DNA from: Progne subis subis
Lineage: Eukaryota; Chordata; Aves; Passeriformes; Hirundinidae
Length of the DNA: 64,000 nt
Assembly: GCA_022316685.1 (NCBI GenBank)
Contig: JAKJHU010000038.1
Span: 3,520,384-3,584,383, forward strand
Direction: 5' to 3'
Below the pieces are notes generated by a model. It made no database searches. It saw only the letters and a program-made list of their open reading frames with translations, and was not told where the DNA came from. Positions 49,806 through 63,967 of the stretch are shown piece after piece. Position 1 is the stretch's first letter, and the number at the start of each line of letters is the position of its first letter. The position numbers and the translations under genes were made by a program.

Positions 49806-52626
49806 AGAGAAAATGGTAATATTAATTAATCTAAAGTTACGATCAGTAACACTGGAGTAGGAAAATCTTAAGTATAAATTCTATATATTTCTTTCTAGAC
49901 CAAATATAATTTAATCAAATAAATTTCCTCACCCTGGCCCAAAATCTCTAGCTTTCTCTCAATCAGTCACGGCTAAAGGATCTTCAAGCAATGTCATGAT
50001 AACTATTCAGTTCCAAATGCTGGAGCTTGATAGATTTCCATAGCCTGCCATGACAAGAGGAATGACATCCTTTGGGTTCCTGAACTGCACAAGTATGAAA
50101 ATATTACTCATCCATAAATGGCATTCACAACAAAGAAATACAACTATGTTTTTGAAATAAGAGTCTAGTCAGTGAAATAAATGAAAATAGACAAAATCTG
50201 TTTGAAAGGTGATATCCTCAGATCAACAGATGGACTGAGAAAGCAGCTTATAAGTGAGGGGCAGGCCTGTGAGCAGCTGTTCAGATTTCTGACACTTTAG
50301 CAAACCCATCACCAAACTTCTACAGTGACTCCTGGCATGTCAGTGTAAGCCTGCCAGTGATGTCCTTCACCCCTACTTCCAGCACCCTTACCCTGCCATG
50401 CCAATTTGAAGGACACCAGCTATAGTTTGCTTTTGTTTTGACTCTTAATATCTGCTTGACCAGAGGCAACTTTTTAAAATCATGGGGTAAAAAACTGGCA
50501 GAGAGTAAGAATGAATTCTCTTTACACATACTACTGTGGGATATAGCATAGTATATCCCTTCCCAATGATTTTTAGCACAAGTCTTGAAAACAACCTCAT
50601 TTTTAATGATACATTCTTGCTACATCTTACATAAATTATATTATTCCAAGATAAAATTAACCTCTTCCAGGCTGATATCCCAGTGGAGAGCACACTTCCT
50701 TTCAGAAAACAGCACTGAAAAATTGTATGCTTTAGAAGAGCTACTGTAAACAAACAAAAATATTCATCATCAGTAAACATAAAGAATTTCTTTTTCCTTT
50801 CACAGCCTTTCTCAGAACTGATAGTTAACTTCCAAAATCAAAAAAATTTGGCAGGCAAACTAATGTACTGAGAGGTGTACAGCCAAGTAGAAAAATAATG
50901 TCTTGACTGCTATTGCTTTAGATGATGTGAAAAATCAAAGCAAATAATTAATAATGTGATGCTTGATACAGCCATCATTCAAAATGCCAGAAGAGCATGG
51001 ATTCTTTCAAATAAAACAGAGTAAGTTCTATTTGAAAGAGAAAAGTGGACATTCTCCTGGGGAAGAAAAAAAAAAAAAAAAAAAAAAAAAAGACTTAGAA
51101 GAAGGCAGATACTTGAAGAGAAATTGCCCTGTGCTTCTGGTATGGCTTCATAAGCTAGTTTTTCTCCATCCAGTTTTCATGACACCTCAGACATTCCAAC
51201 ATGACCCAGGCTGAGGAGTAATTCAGAAGCTGCACAGAATAGCCTGGTGTGGTTAGAAATTGTAAGACATAAACAGAAGAAACAAGGTGCCTTTTGGCTT
51301 ATAATTAACTGAAATACTTCTTACTCCATCCCTTTTCCTTGCTTGGTCACTAATAACACCTTTTCTCATAGTATCATTTTCCATTTTAAGAGTTTCAAAT
51401 TAAATAAAATTAGGAGATATTTGAAGCAAGCATGAGAGCTAGTATTTTCTCTCTCCAACTATTTGCTTTTTCTAGTTCCCTTTTACGTACCATAGTAAAC
51501 CAAAAAGAAGTTCACTGAGTCAATGCAGTTGGAACAGGAAAAAAATCCAGATGGAAGCAGACCGCCTTTCTTACTGGACTTGTCATCAACAGACCTTCCT
51601 AAAGCACCACTGTTGCTAAACCAGCAACGTTACCTCATTCCTTGTCTTCTCAACTTCCATAGTGAAGCAGATAAGCTCTTTAGTTTTCATCTTCCATACA
51701 GTGATGTATTTTATTGTTACAATCTTCAAATTTGTTCCCATCTACCATAAAACCAAGTATTTGAGCAGAGACAGATGTGAAAATATACCTAACACACAGA
51801 CATATCTAAGCAGCAATGTAAATAGATTTTTACATATTACAGCAGTTAGTTTATAAAGCATTCTAACTTAAAGCACAAGACATTTTCAACATACTTCTTA
51901 GAATAAAATACATGATGTTACATAGTGGACTTTCAATCTAATAGACAAGAAGATATCTAAATTCTAAAATAAAAGGTGCCTGCCAAGAATTGCTGAGCAT
52001 CAGCTTAGGATTTCATTCTACAGGAAGTGAATCTGCTACAACACTTCTTCCCACCTTTGTACATCCCACATACAGCACAATCATTTAAAGCCTGAAAAAA
52101 CACTGTAAGGTAGCTTTTCACTGTTTCAAACAACCTTTAAAGAATAGAAACTGCTTCTTCTTTAATAATTCTGTCCATTTCCATTTAGCCAGCATTGATT
52201 TCTTGTGTATCCAGGAGAGCTTAAAAATAATTTTTATTTACTTTGTTTGTCTACCAGCATCAGTGATAAAATCAGCACAGCAATGGGAATTTTATTGCTT
52301 ATGCTGAGTTTTCTCTAGCAGCACAACACATCAAAATTCCTCCCCAGACCCACCTCCCCCCAAATGTTCCATGGCAGCAGCCTACATTAATGAAGTAAAA
52401 AGTCTTTTTGCAGGTAATTTCCCTTCTCCTACCCTAAAAACACAATGATTTCACTTGCCCTAACATCAGTGCTAAAGAAAGTAAATGAAAAATCTTTTAA
52501 TATATATTTAATATCCAAAATAATTTTCCTAATATATATATGCAATTTCCATCAAGTTAAAAGCTGAACTGCTGTACTTTTACAGCAAACTTTTTGCTAT
52601 GTCACTGTAACATCCTAAGGTTGCAG
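49806..52626. other. Upstream intergenic DNA
   Basis: This is AT-rich unique-looking sequence. Apart from the A run at 51066-51091 I see nothing that supports a gene, RNA or repeat. Confidence 0.5.
51066..51091 (+). repeat. Poly(A) run
   Basis: Twenty-six consecutive A occur with no adjacent element that I can identify. Confidence 0.8.
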
Positions 52627-53260
52627 AAAGTACATAAGCCAGCAGTGTGCACTCACAGCCCAGAAATCCAAGTGCACCAAAAGAGGAGTGGCCAGCAGGC
52701 CAAAGGAGCTGATTCTGCCCTTCTACTGTCAGAAGAGTCCACCTGTGGAACTGAGGCCAGCTCTGGGGTACTCAGCTCAAGAAAGACACAGACCTGTTCG
52801 AGCAGGTCCTGAGGAGAGCCACAAGGATCATCAGAGGTCTGGAGAACATCTCCTGTGAGGACAGGCTGAGGGAGTTGGGGCTGCTCAGCCTGAAGAATAG
52901 ACGACTTCAGGGACATCTCTTTGTGACCATCTAGTACTTAAAAGGGGCTTAGGAAAAAGAAGGTGTGTCATTTTTCACATGGGCAGATAGTGATAGGGCA
53001 GGGGGGAACTGTTTTAAACTAGAACAGAGGAGATTCAGATTAGACATTAGGAAGAAATTCTTTAGTCAAAGGGTAGTGAGGCACTGGAACAGGCTGCCCA
53101 GGGAAGTTGTGGATCTCCCCTCCTTGGAAGTGTTCAAGGTCAGGTTGGATAGGGCTTTGAGCAGCTCTAAGTGGGTAAACATCCCTGTCCATAGCAGAAG
53201 GCTTTGAATTAAATGACCTTTAGGGTCCCTTCCAACCCAAGTCTATGATTGTATTCTATG
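52627..53260 (+). mobile_element. CR1 LINE 3' fragment, about 630 bp
   Basis: The sequence runs through the CR1 ORF2 end (aggagagccacaaggatcat; translation [36 protein letters not shown]). It then passes through the 3' UTR to ggtcccttccaacccaagtc and a terminal tctatgatt/tctatgaaag repeat. It is 5'-truncated with broken frames, on the opposite strand to CSRNP3. Confidence 0.95.
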
Positions 53261-55458
53261 AAAGTAAGTCAGTCCAAATTAGAAATATATTTTCAAAGGA
53301 ACACTGACTGTCATTTCTTTCATATGGAAGAAGATGGATATCAGTATTTAAATAACCACATTCATATTAGCAAATCAGTGGACAGTTACCAGGACGCTCT
53401 GGTATAACTTCAGAGATAAAAATGAACTGATTTATAATTTGATTACACTATTTTCAGCTGGTGTTCAAAGTTCAAAACAGTGTGGTTTTGGTCAAACTTT
53501 CCAAGAGCATTAAGGGTTAAGTGGAGTAGCTACATGCCCTGAGACTGTGCAAGGATCGAACATTCCTGCAACATGATCAAGTTTGGAAGTTCTTTTGTAG
53601 AAGTAGTTATTGAGTGACTGTTTTATCTGAGATTTCTACCTAAAAGGGATCAGAACTAAATAAAGACTTCAATTAGAACATTTTTATAGCTCAAATAACT
53701 TTCAAGATTTCAGCATTTCAGAAACCATCATGATTTTTTTTTTTTAACTGAACTGCTTGAAACCTATCAGCTGCAGAACTTACTGTTTCAGTTAGATTTT
53801 TTTGTTCACAATATAAGTAGACACACTTACCGCCCTGACAAGCAGTACAACAGCCAAGGGCTGAGGATGTCAGACTACAGTCCCTAAAGACTGCAACCTC
53901 TTGTGTTGGTGCACTTGCAGAGGAGGAATTTTATTTTTCCCCTTTTAAAATCATTCTTCAACATATTTTCCGGGGAACATCTTAAAAAAATAAATTAGAC
54001 TTTCAAGCAGGATTACATTTAAATACTTTGCATTAGGACCACGAATTTATGGGACAGACAGAACCATAGGGACCGCTGATATCACCTGATACAAAGTTGC
54101 ATCATCTGACAGTTTCCTGTGTTGCAGAAAAGACGCAATTACCAACTCAGTGTGGTTTTTGGCATCCCTGCAATGACTGTGACTTCTCAAAGAGATTAAC
54201 TCTTCTGGCCTAACATCTTTCGGTATTGAGGATAATATCATTTCCATCATAACATTTTCCCTTCTAGGAACATGAGGACCATGCTTATTTCTGCTGTATT
54301 AAGTTGAGATAATACTAGGTTTGCCCGATATTTAGAAATAGCGTAGTCAGTGTGTCCGTTCTGACCTTCCAGGTCACAGCAAAGGTACAAGCTGACAGCA
54401 TCAGCTGTCATTTGCTGTTAACAGACTTTTACCACATCAACAGCTCCAAGCTCATAGGGGAACTCACCAGTTTTGTGACTGAAGAGCAGATCCTTGAGAA
54501 TCAAGATCCTTGGCTCTCTCTTTCCATCTTCTGGGGTGGGCAGATTTCAGTGACACTAGCATTTGTTCTAGCTGCTGGCCTGGAATTGCTGTCCTGCCCT
54601 ATGTCCTCTTACATAGCCTCTAGCAGACAGGATTGCAAATGCAGACTTCAGCCATTTAATATTTCAAGAAATACAAAGATCTGCTGGTGCCAAATGTTCT
54701 ACTTTTCCAGAGCAAAAGACATTCTCACTGCCCTGGATGTCTTGGATTGAGAGACAGGAGTGGCCCATTTACATTCAGAAAACATATTCTGTGTCATTTA
54801 CAATGGCAATGACTTTGTAACTGTGCAGCTTGTATCCTGCAGTTTTTCTTATTATCTCCAGCACTGTGAGAATTCCTGAAAAGCTGTCACATTTAGCTTG
54901 CTATATACTCACAACAGCAAATTGGTACATGCTCTGTGCTGATCTTCCTATTCTTTTCTGTAGTTGCAAAATTGCAAACAACTCAAAAATTGCTTTATGA
55001 TCATAATCACACAGGAACAGACCCAGACCAGCAGCTGCCAGCCTTGTCGTGACATTCAGTGTGTCAAGCAATGACATAGGCAGTTTGGAGAGAACAGCAG
55101 TAACCTGAAGACGACAAACCGAGAAGAGTAGGAGGACATGAGGACAAAACCCTTTGTGGACATGAGAAAGGGGTCAGAGACACAAAAGCCTGCCTACTTT
55201 TCTAGCTGTAGAAGCTAATCTAATTAAAAAATGCTAATTTCCTCACAAACCTTGCTTGATGCCTTACATTAGTATACCACAATAATGACAGCATTTACAG
55301 CCTCAAAAGCTATATATAACCCGATATATAATCTTAGAAACTAAGTATCTCAGGTGTCAAGCAGGAAGCAACAATGGATTCGAAGACCTAGGTCTTCTAG
55401 CATCGCAGAGAAAACAAAGAGCTACCACTTGTAACAGTTATTTTTCTACTACAAGTGA
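53261..55458. other. Upstream intergenic DNA
   Basis: No gene is recognised. A 132-codon plus-strand frame at 54352-54750 has no recognisable domains or splice context. The stretch ends at the LTR that starts at 55459. Confidence 0.5.
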
Positions 55459-56102
55459 TGTCGGGGGCTTCCCCAACATTCAGGTGGTTTCAGGGTCTTT
55501 TTCCCCCCTGCACAGCTCCGAGCCAAGCCGAAGGAAGAGACGGAGTCTTCAGGTTTAGTTTTTTCAAGGTTGCATTTTTTGTTTATTGTTTCTTATCTTA
55601 CAAATTTCTCACAGTCCAACATGATGTTTGCAGCTGCATGGACTTCTCACATCTCCCCCCGAGCTGGGCAGTCCTTAATCTTTTATACTAATTACTACGT
55701 ATTTCTTATTTACTATTTTTTACCAATGTCTATCACTATTACTAAAAAGGTCATCTATACACTGACCCAATCCTCACTAGCTACTTTGTGCCAACGTCAC
55801 AGCAGAAATGGAGTGAGGGAAGGAGAAGGAAGAAGAAGGAGACAACGCCCCAAATTCTCCATTTTGTCCCCACTCACTCCAATGCTATGAACCTAAAATT
55901 ACTGGTTTTTTACTCTATGATAAACTAAACTACTATTTTTCACACTCCCGTGGCCTGCAAACCCTCTCTCAGTTTAGGACGCTTTTCCCATGGACTGAGA
56001 TCAAAGCCAGTGTCTCTCTGAGCTCGGGGCTGGGGTCTCAGAGCCCCCTGCCCAGGTCCCTGACCCTCCAGGGCAACCAAAGGAATGCCCTGGACGCCAA
56101 CA
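55459..56102 (-). mobile_element. Solo LTR of an endogenous retrovirus, 644 bp, with target duplication
   Basis: On the minus strand the element begins TGTTGG and ends CCGACA, and these are near-perfect inverted ends. It contains TATAAAAG and then an AATAAA signal in the order expected for U3-R-U5. The flanks are AAGTGA (55453-55458) and AACTGA (56103-56108), a 6-bp target-site duplication with one mismatch, which fits a beta-retrovirus-like (ERVK) insertion. There is no internal retroviral sequence, so recombination left a solo LTR. Confidence 0.8.
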
Positions 56103-59100
56103 AACTGACAATTTTATACACATAATGACAAAGGCAAGTTTTAAAAGAGATTTTAAAAAACAATTAAATACATTTGCAGGAACTTCTCCTAAACATTTGA
56201 AACAGCATGGGATTCAAAAATTTTAAAAGTTACCAATATGAGTGAACCCTAACTGGTAAATGGGCAGGAAAAGACCAAAAACTTGCCTGTTTCAAGAGAC
56301 AGAGACAAAGAAAGCTTATTTATGACAGTAAAAAGTGATGCTAATGAGGACACAAATAGATGCTTCAGCAGGGCAAAGTAACATCACTTTTAAAGCAATA
56401 TTGATATATACGAGAGAGCAAGAATGCATTTTTTTTAAGGCCAGGATTTTGTGATATTGAGATGGAAATTGCTAAAAAGTTTGCACATGATTTTTCTTTT
56501 GCTTCACAGCTGAGTTCAGTCAACTGTCTTGGAGGAGAGACAAACTGCTTACTGAAAAACAATCCTACAGTAAAAATCTGAGAAGAATACATATGTTGTT
56601 AGTACAGACATTATACAGAAGCTCTTCTTTTCTTTTTTTTTTAACCAGAAAAAGTATAGATGGGAATGGAAAGGCCACTAAAAATATAACTTTCTATAAA
56701 CTTGTAAGATATGGAAGGAATAAAGTGACTTTTCAAAAATAAACTGAGTAGCAATTAGAAGAATAAAAGAACCAAGAGTGGAAAAAAGCACAGGCAAGCC
56801 AACATTTCAGAAGATGAAATACAGTAAATTCTTGAAGACGAACTGTGAAAGATGAGGCCAAAATGTCTATTTTGAGATTTAAGAAATATATTTTTATCTA
56901 ATATATATGTGCTGAAAATAAGGCACATGGGTCCTAAAGTAAATGAATGACAGAAAATTTAATTGAATGAGAATACCAGTAATACTATACTGTGGCACTG
57001 ATAGCCAATTTATGCTAGGATTATAACTCTACCCATCAAAAAAGAAAAAGCAATAAAAGGAATTCCCTTTCATCCTAACCCTCCAGCAAATGCAGTGGCC
57101 AAATTCACAAACTGCAAAGTGCACTGAGAAAGAAGTGCAAGATTTGAAAGGCTTCACTCTGCTATAAAAAAAATCAGAGAATTTGGTGAAAATATACCAG
57201 TGACCTCAGACTACTATCCACGGGTGTGGGAAATGCCAAAACCCAAACTCTAGACAAGCTGACAGCTGAGTCAAATACTGCCTGAACTAGAAATGAAAAT
57301 TCCTGCCTGTCTGCACATCCAGTGTTTTGTTCCACGCATACAAATAAGGTGAATCTGTCAGGGATATCCAACACCATGGTCTCTATCCAACATCAGCCAA
57401 AGCCAAATCTTAAGAAAAGAAAACCAAAAGTTGAGATTCCCACATAATAAATGTCAAATAAAATGTAGAGGAATTTTTTACTAGACCATGGGTAACCAGT
57501 GAGGACTTTCAAGTCATAGCCAGACTCCATACAATTCAGCAGTAGGAACAAAAGACTGGTAACGAACAGGATGCCAAGCACTTATTATATGCTACACTGC
57601 TTTTATTTTCAGTATACAGGTGTTATTAATACTTTAACTAATGGTTGTATTGCAAAACTTTTCTCTGTAAAAAGAAGTACCTACTGAACTACTAGCACTG
57701 GACTAGCAGAAGAGATGTGAAAACAGTTTGCATGATCAGTTGCATCCTGAAACCCATTTGTAACAAAGACTTCTGTGGGACTTTGAGCAGTTTAACTACT
57801 CCATACCTAGCATCTCCATTTGAAAAAAATAAACCAAAATTTTAAAAAACCTAATCAAATATCTTATTGTTACCCGTCCATCACCATGCTTTTAGTGGTT
57901 ACAAGTAAAAGGTTTGCTTCAAGACCACCAGTTAGAGAGAACCTGTTCCATTGAACAAGTCAAAACAATTACAGGAAAAGAATATTTTGCACTTTTAGCA
58001 ATAATAGGTGGGGGAGGGGGGAAGGAAAATTTTAATGTCAGGTCTTGGAAATTTAAGTCTAATATGAACTTTAGGATACTATTTCTAAGTTAGACCAGTA
58101 AGTAGATGGGAATTACTGTTTCTTGTGATACAGGGTGATATCCTGACACTTGTATTTAAAAGACAAAATAAATTGTCCAAATGGGAAAAAATTTAAAGAA
58201 TCTAGCAGTGTTTTAGTACACATGAAACGGTTAAAAGCCATTTATTTCTCCACTCAAAGATAATCCCTACTAATTGCTCCAGTTGTGGAAATACATTTTG
58301 TGGGAAAGGATAATGAAGCCTACTTGTCAAATTGCTCATGTCATTATTTCACTGCAGAATGCAAATACTATAGCCAGACCCATTCACAGCATGCTGAATA
58401 TCAGCCTACAGAAAAGGACCCTTGCATAAGCCACTCTGACCCTTCTTGCTAGTTTCTTTTGACCTTTCTGACCTCATTAGACTGGTATAAAGAAAATAAA
58501 GGAGCTGTTGGGCACTCTTGATGGATTAGAAATAACAAGAATGTGTCTAGGACTTACTTAAGTACTAAACCAGACCACTGAATTATAATGCTTTTCGAAC
58601 AATCAAAAGGATAACAGGAATAGTAATGAAGAAATAGAAGTAGAAAGAAATAGATTCTTAAAATATTGTGAATAGTATGCCTTTTTGGAAATTGTTCATC
58701 AGCATCCTTTACTTATTCTGCTGCCATTTTAGATGGCTGATTTTTTAAGGCCCCATTTGAGTGAGAACAAATATTAGAAACCAATGGTCCCAGCACAATT
58801 ATTTTGATTAACTATGAATCCAACTTAAGCACCTTGCTGAAAGAGGGCTTTAATCTCCTCTGGTCAGATTTATTTAATGAATTCTTCAAATTCCCAAAGG
58901 AAGGAAACTCCAGAGGATAGAATGCAAGTCTCAGAATTCCCTGTGTCACATTTCAATCACTACATCATACTACCAACAAAATCTGTGTCTCACCACACAA
59001 AAGGGTAGAGATACCATCAAAGTGCTTATTCTTTACATAACACATACCTTCTCCAGTGGAATTACTTTGGGGTTTTAAACTGTCTCCCAACCCTGAAATA

Positions 59101-62100
59101 GGCAAGTCATGCATTTTTGCACGTATAAAGCCTACAAATTAATTTTGCTCTCTGGATAGTGGATTTTGCCATCCCCAGTAAATAGATTTTTATTTATTTT
59201 TAGCTGCTACTGGCACCTGAGCAAAACTCTCAGAAAGAAAACCACAGGCCACAACTTACAACACAAACCCCAAGTATCCAACATAAATTTTACAGCAATT
59301 GCAACATGAGACATGTCCTTTTACCTTTTCATTTCTGTATTTCTAATTTCTAGGGAAAAAAGCGCTGTGACTGAATTTATAGTCCCAGAAATCTTCCAAG
59401 TTCCCATATATTGCGATTTCTAATTAAAAACTCTTGAATTTAACCACTGGAAAGTATTTATGGGAAGAGAAGAGTTTTTTCTTTATATGCTTAACTACTC
59501 CTAAAAGAAGATGAGCTGACCTCAGCCAAAAGGTTCAGGCTTTATTATGCTATGCATTAAAATGCAGGCACCATCACATAAAATTAAATTAGGTCCTTTT
59601 TAAAAATAAGACTATGCCATCATGTGTTTCTGAAATATCCTCCGTTCAGCTGTCCCGCAGTTTTATGGATCCAGACGTGGGAAAACTGTTGCATTTGTGA
59701 TAGTGGTGATTGTCCCTTTCAGAAATTTATAGCCTTTGGTAAATCTCTGTATGTCTCACATCTCTCCTGCACCAAGGCACCAAGTACACAATCCAGCCCC
59801 AAGCCAGCACCACTGGAGAGGCTGCAAACACTGCATTTGTGCAGAAACTCTCATTGGGCTTCATCCCCACGAGCTAAAATGTCTTAAAGCAGCCACTGAA
59901 TCCAGACACTGTCATGCTGCACACAGAGCTAAGTTAGATGACATAGTGGTTAAAAAACAACTTAATCAGGTTGCTAGCAGAGATTTCACGGTTGCTGTAT
60001 CTGGGCAGCTGTTCTAGCACAATTGGATTAGTGATTTATGCTGTCTCTCCACTCTCCCCATTTTAAGACAACGGACTGAGATTTGAGCATGTAGATTTTT
60101 CATCCTCATCACTCTTCAGACCTTATGAACGCAGACTAATTTCAAGACCTGTAGAAGGGTTTTGGTTTGTTTTTTTTGTTTGGAAGATTGTTTTGTTGTG
60201 GTCGTCGTCTTTTTTCCCCTTTGTTGTTAGCCAGAGATTGCGGTATAAATGGTGGACAAGGACCTTGTGTTTGGATATTTCAAATAAACAAACAGAAAAT
60301 CCCAACAAAAACCCAAACCAACCAACCAAAATCAAAGCAGAATTGCAATCGGTTAGCAATTCCTTACTCTTACAGGTAATATGAGTAAAACCTGTTTCTT
60401 CAAAATTCTGTTTGTCATCTTACATTTCTTTAATTTGTCTGCCCTGTAACTGAAAAGAGAAATTCAAAAATCCCACCTATTTGAGGTTAATTATTAATTT
60501 TCCCACCTGGACCTTGTTTTGGAATATGCTTATTCCTGGGAATTAGCTAGAGCAGTTAACCTGCCCTTTATGGAGCACATAGAGCAAAATTGCTCTTCAC
60601 AAAACAAAGGGGAAGGTGAGCAAACAACAAAAAACCCACCATGCCTGTAAATTTATTATTTTATTTATCCTATTATCTCATGTATTAGATCGGTTACTTA
60701 TGTTATTCACTAAATAAAGCCCAGAAAAAGAAACCCTTTTCAACTCATCTCCTATGTAGACCAGAAACCTAACTCTGAGTATCAAGGGGAGAAGTGGGGA
60801 GGAGGTGGGAACTCCTGTCCTTCCTCCTCATCTCAAATCAGAACAGCTATGACAAACTGCCACACTTAGAGCCACAAAAACCAGACATGTTTTATGTCTG
60901 CATTCATATCATGGTTAACTCCTAAATCAAACAGACCCTTCAGAAGAAGGGTTACCTACAGTGGTGCTTTCTGATTTTTCCTTCATCAGTACATGTAACA
61001 CTTAAAAATAACATCCTAATAAACAAACAAATAAAAAATAAATACCGATTTTCCAACATCCCAGTAAAGCTTACATGAAATTATGAATTACTTAACCAAG
61101 AGAAGATGCTATCATCATTTTCTTGCTATTTATCAAGCATTTCAAGCTACTTTGTGACATTATTAAAATATTTTACTGATTACACACAGTTCTCTGAACC
61201 CATTTATTACTTGAGATGTGTTGGCCATCTCTTTTGTGGCTGAATAAATCATATCCCTTACTTCCAGCCTCTGGGAAAAATTTATCACATTATGATGTGG
61301 CAATTGAAATAAAAGCCTTGAAAATACCTCTTCAGATAACTCGGTGTTTCCCTTTCCAAAATATTAAACAGGCCATACTTTTGAAAGCAAGTGACAAAGG
61401 ATGCAAATATACAATAATAATTTATTTACAAACACAGACAATAAGTTAGAAACATTTTACCTGCATAAATCTAATTTCACTGGCAGTTGCTGATGCATGC
61501 TAATCCAGTAGGTTTCAGAATGAATTTTAAGCATTTTTAAACACAAAGGTGGAGCTCAAAAACTGATATTTTTCTTTTAACTTATGTTCTTCCAAAAGTG
61601 CTAATCAAAATCTCTGCAGAGATGTAAAATATAGCATCATGTTTTGTACCATCAAATTGTACAAAATGAAATTGGACTTGTGTAACAGTAGAGATACTAT
61701 GCACGTGAATAACTGCTACTGTACTACTGACCTTGTGAACTCAAAGAACTCCAGTTTCTCTCAGGAGATTTTTAGACCTCTGAAATCATGTTTTCAGTCT
61801 GTAGACATTTCCTTAATCTGTCCTCTAAAAAATGAAATTCACGTCTCATTACTGGTAAAACGATACCAACAAACTCTTAGAATTCCTATGAAAAATCATA
61901 TGATGCCATATGCAAACTCACAGAATAAACAGAAAATTCCCTTTGTTTGCAATGAAGCCAAGTCATCACCACATTAGAGTGAAAAAATTCAGAAGAGCAT
62001 ATTGATATGTAAAAATAAATGATTATACAACCTTTGAGCACACTGCGAGTATGCACATTTGATTTCTGGTACAGATGAGGTACTTCTGCTCTGACACAAC

Positions 62101-62184
62101 AGGGAGTGTGAAAACCTTCCTGTATTTCACTGAGCAGGGCAAAATTCAGTAACTGCAAGGACAATTAAACATTAATCCTGCTTA
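56103..62184. other. Upstream intergenic DNA
   Basis: About 6 kb of AT-rich sequence has no recognisable gene or interspersed repeat. Low-complexity patches are a G-rich run at about 58010-58025 and an A/C-rich stretch at about 60285-60335. Confidence 0.5.
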
Positions 62185-62250
62185 CCATGGCAGGTGACAG
62201 ACTTGCCATCTGTTGAAGTCTTTAAAGTGAGGTTAGATATCTATCTAAAA
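62185..62250 (+). mobile_element. Ancient CR1-like LINE scrap
   Basis: The plus strand translates to [18 protein letters not shown], closely matching the CR1 C-terminal segment [18 protein letters not shown] seen in the copy at 52627-53260. No further CR1 sequence is detectable, so this looks like a very old or heavily trimmed copy. Confidence 0.5.
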
Positions 62251-62404
62251 TACATTTTTGGATATAGCTTTTGGAAAAGCAAACTAAAAACAAGCCAACA
62301 TTTATTCCATACATTCCGAAAAATCGCGGTCATCACATAGAGAGAAGGCGCTGGTGGCACAAGGCAGTGACAGTAGCAGCTTTGCCTTTAGAGATGCCTG
62401 TTGG

Positions 62405-62958
62405 TGTCATGGTTTAACCCCAAGCCCTGGGCAGCCACTCACTCTCTGCCCCATCAGCAGGACTGTGAAGAGAACCGAAAGGTAAAAGCTGGAAAACTCA
62501 TGGATTTAATAGGACAAGCCAAGGCTGCGTGTGCATGCAAGCAGAGCAAAACAAGGAATTAATTCACTGCTTCCCACAGATAGGCAGGCTCAGCCATCTC
62601 CAGGAGGGCAAGACTGCATCAAGGGTAAGGTTACTTTGGAAGACAAATGCCAGCACTCAAGATGCGCTCCCTTCTTCCTTCTCCCCACCCACTTCACACG
62701 CTGAAGGTGATGTCGCTGTGGTCTGGAGGGTCCCTCTGGGCGGGGGTCACCTGTCCCAGCTGGGTCTCCCAGGCACCCTAGCCCCCTCTCCAGCGTGGCC
62801 TGTACAAGGAGCAGAAAGGGCCTTGGCTCAGGGTGAGCCCTGCTCAGCCATAACAAAACATCTCTGTGTTATCAACCCCGAGTTCAGCACAAATCCAAAC
62901 ACAGCCCCCTACCAGCCACTGTGCAGAAAGTTAACTCTACCTCAGCCAAAATCATCAG
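62405..62958 (+). mobile_element. Solo LTR of an endogenous retrovirus, about 555 bp
   Basis: The start TGTCATGGTTTAACCCC is one I associate with an abundant songbird ERV LTR group, and the end (gcacaaatccaaacacagcc, then taccagccactgtgcagaaa and cctcagccaaaatcatca) also fits that group. The 3' boundary is approximate. No clear target duplication and no internal genes are visible. Frames of about 90-160 codons crossing it are not host genes. Confidence 0.75.
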
Positions 62959-63966
62959 TGTCCCTTTCCATTTTGCCCCCAACACTTGTGATCCAACTTT
63001 AAAATAATGTAGGAATCCTAGCTTAGTTTGCCTTTGCTTTGGTACAGACTCCAGTAGACCTCTGGTGATTTTCACATCCTCCTTCAGCAGAGGCCATAAC
63101 TCTCTGGACATACAGCTCTTACATACTGTCTTAGCTATGATCTTGAGAATGAGGGCTGCAATGCTTGCTATTGTGACATTCTGCTTAAGGGATACATAAG
63201 AATTTTTAGGATCAAAATGACGCGAAGAAAAAAGTTTTTGATCATGATACAGGAAGTGCAGGTGATAAGTGCAGGCATCACGAACTACATAAACTCCCCA
63301 AAAACATTTAGTACTGGCTATTTCACACAAGTAATTAATATTTCTTACCAATACTACTGCTGCTGCTTGCATGTATCAGAGTGTACACAGATGGACATAC
63401 GACTGCAGCTTTCTGAAGCAGGAAAGGAGGTAACAAACAAAAACTATTTCCTTTTTTGAGGTATGCAAATGAGTTTCTAGCTAATCTAATAACACATGGC
63501 TGATGGTGAAAAGCATGCCATACAGTATGGATGAAACTGAGTGGGCTGTATAAACTTCAAAGCAATAAACAGTACAAAAGATGGGTGGAGAGGAGAGCAG
63601 AGAGGAGCAAATGGAAAACATAGGAGACATAGGGAGGTGGTTCCATTATCAGCTGCAGGATGCATATGATGTTGTACATGGGAACAGTGAGGAAGGACCG
63701 CAAAATATGGATCTGAAGTAGATTCACCTCAGCCTAGTGGTTCCACGAAACGCCATGATAGACTCTCTTGACTATGACAGGGTTTTCGTAATTAGCAGGC
63801 AATCCATTAAGTTACGAAAAATAAAATTTGGTCTCAAAAGCTTCTATGGTAGATTTCTTTGTCCTACATTAGTGTGAAACTAAAGATTCCTTCACACTAC
63901 AAAGCACAATAAACAATTCAAAATAGAATACTATGTTTATCTGAAGACTACCAAAGTCACCCCAAT

Positions 63967-63967
<1 letters not shown>
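62959..63967. other. Upstream intergenic DNA
   Basis: No gene or interspersed repeat is recognised. A 162-codon minus-strand frame (63372-62884) runs into the LTR and shows no domain. Confidence 0.45.

Noticed and set aside
54352..54750. 132-codon plus-strand frame
   Set aside because: There is no recognisable domain, no convincing splice or promoter context, and the composition looks random.
62529..63372. Frames of 88-162 codons around the last LTR
   Set aside because: They overlap the solo LTR and each other on opposite strands and have no retroviral or host domain.
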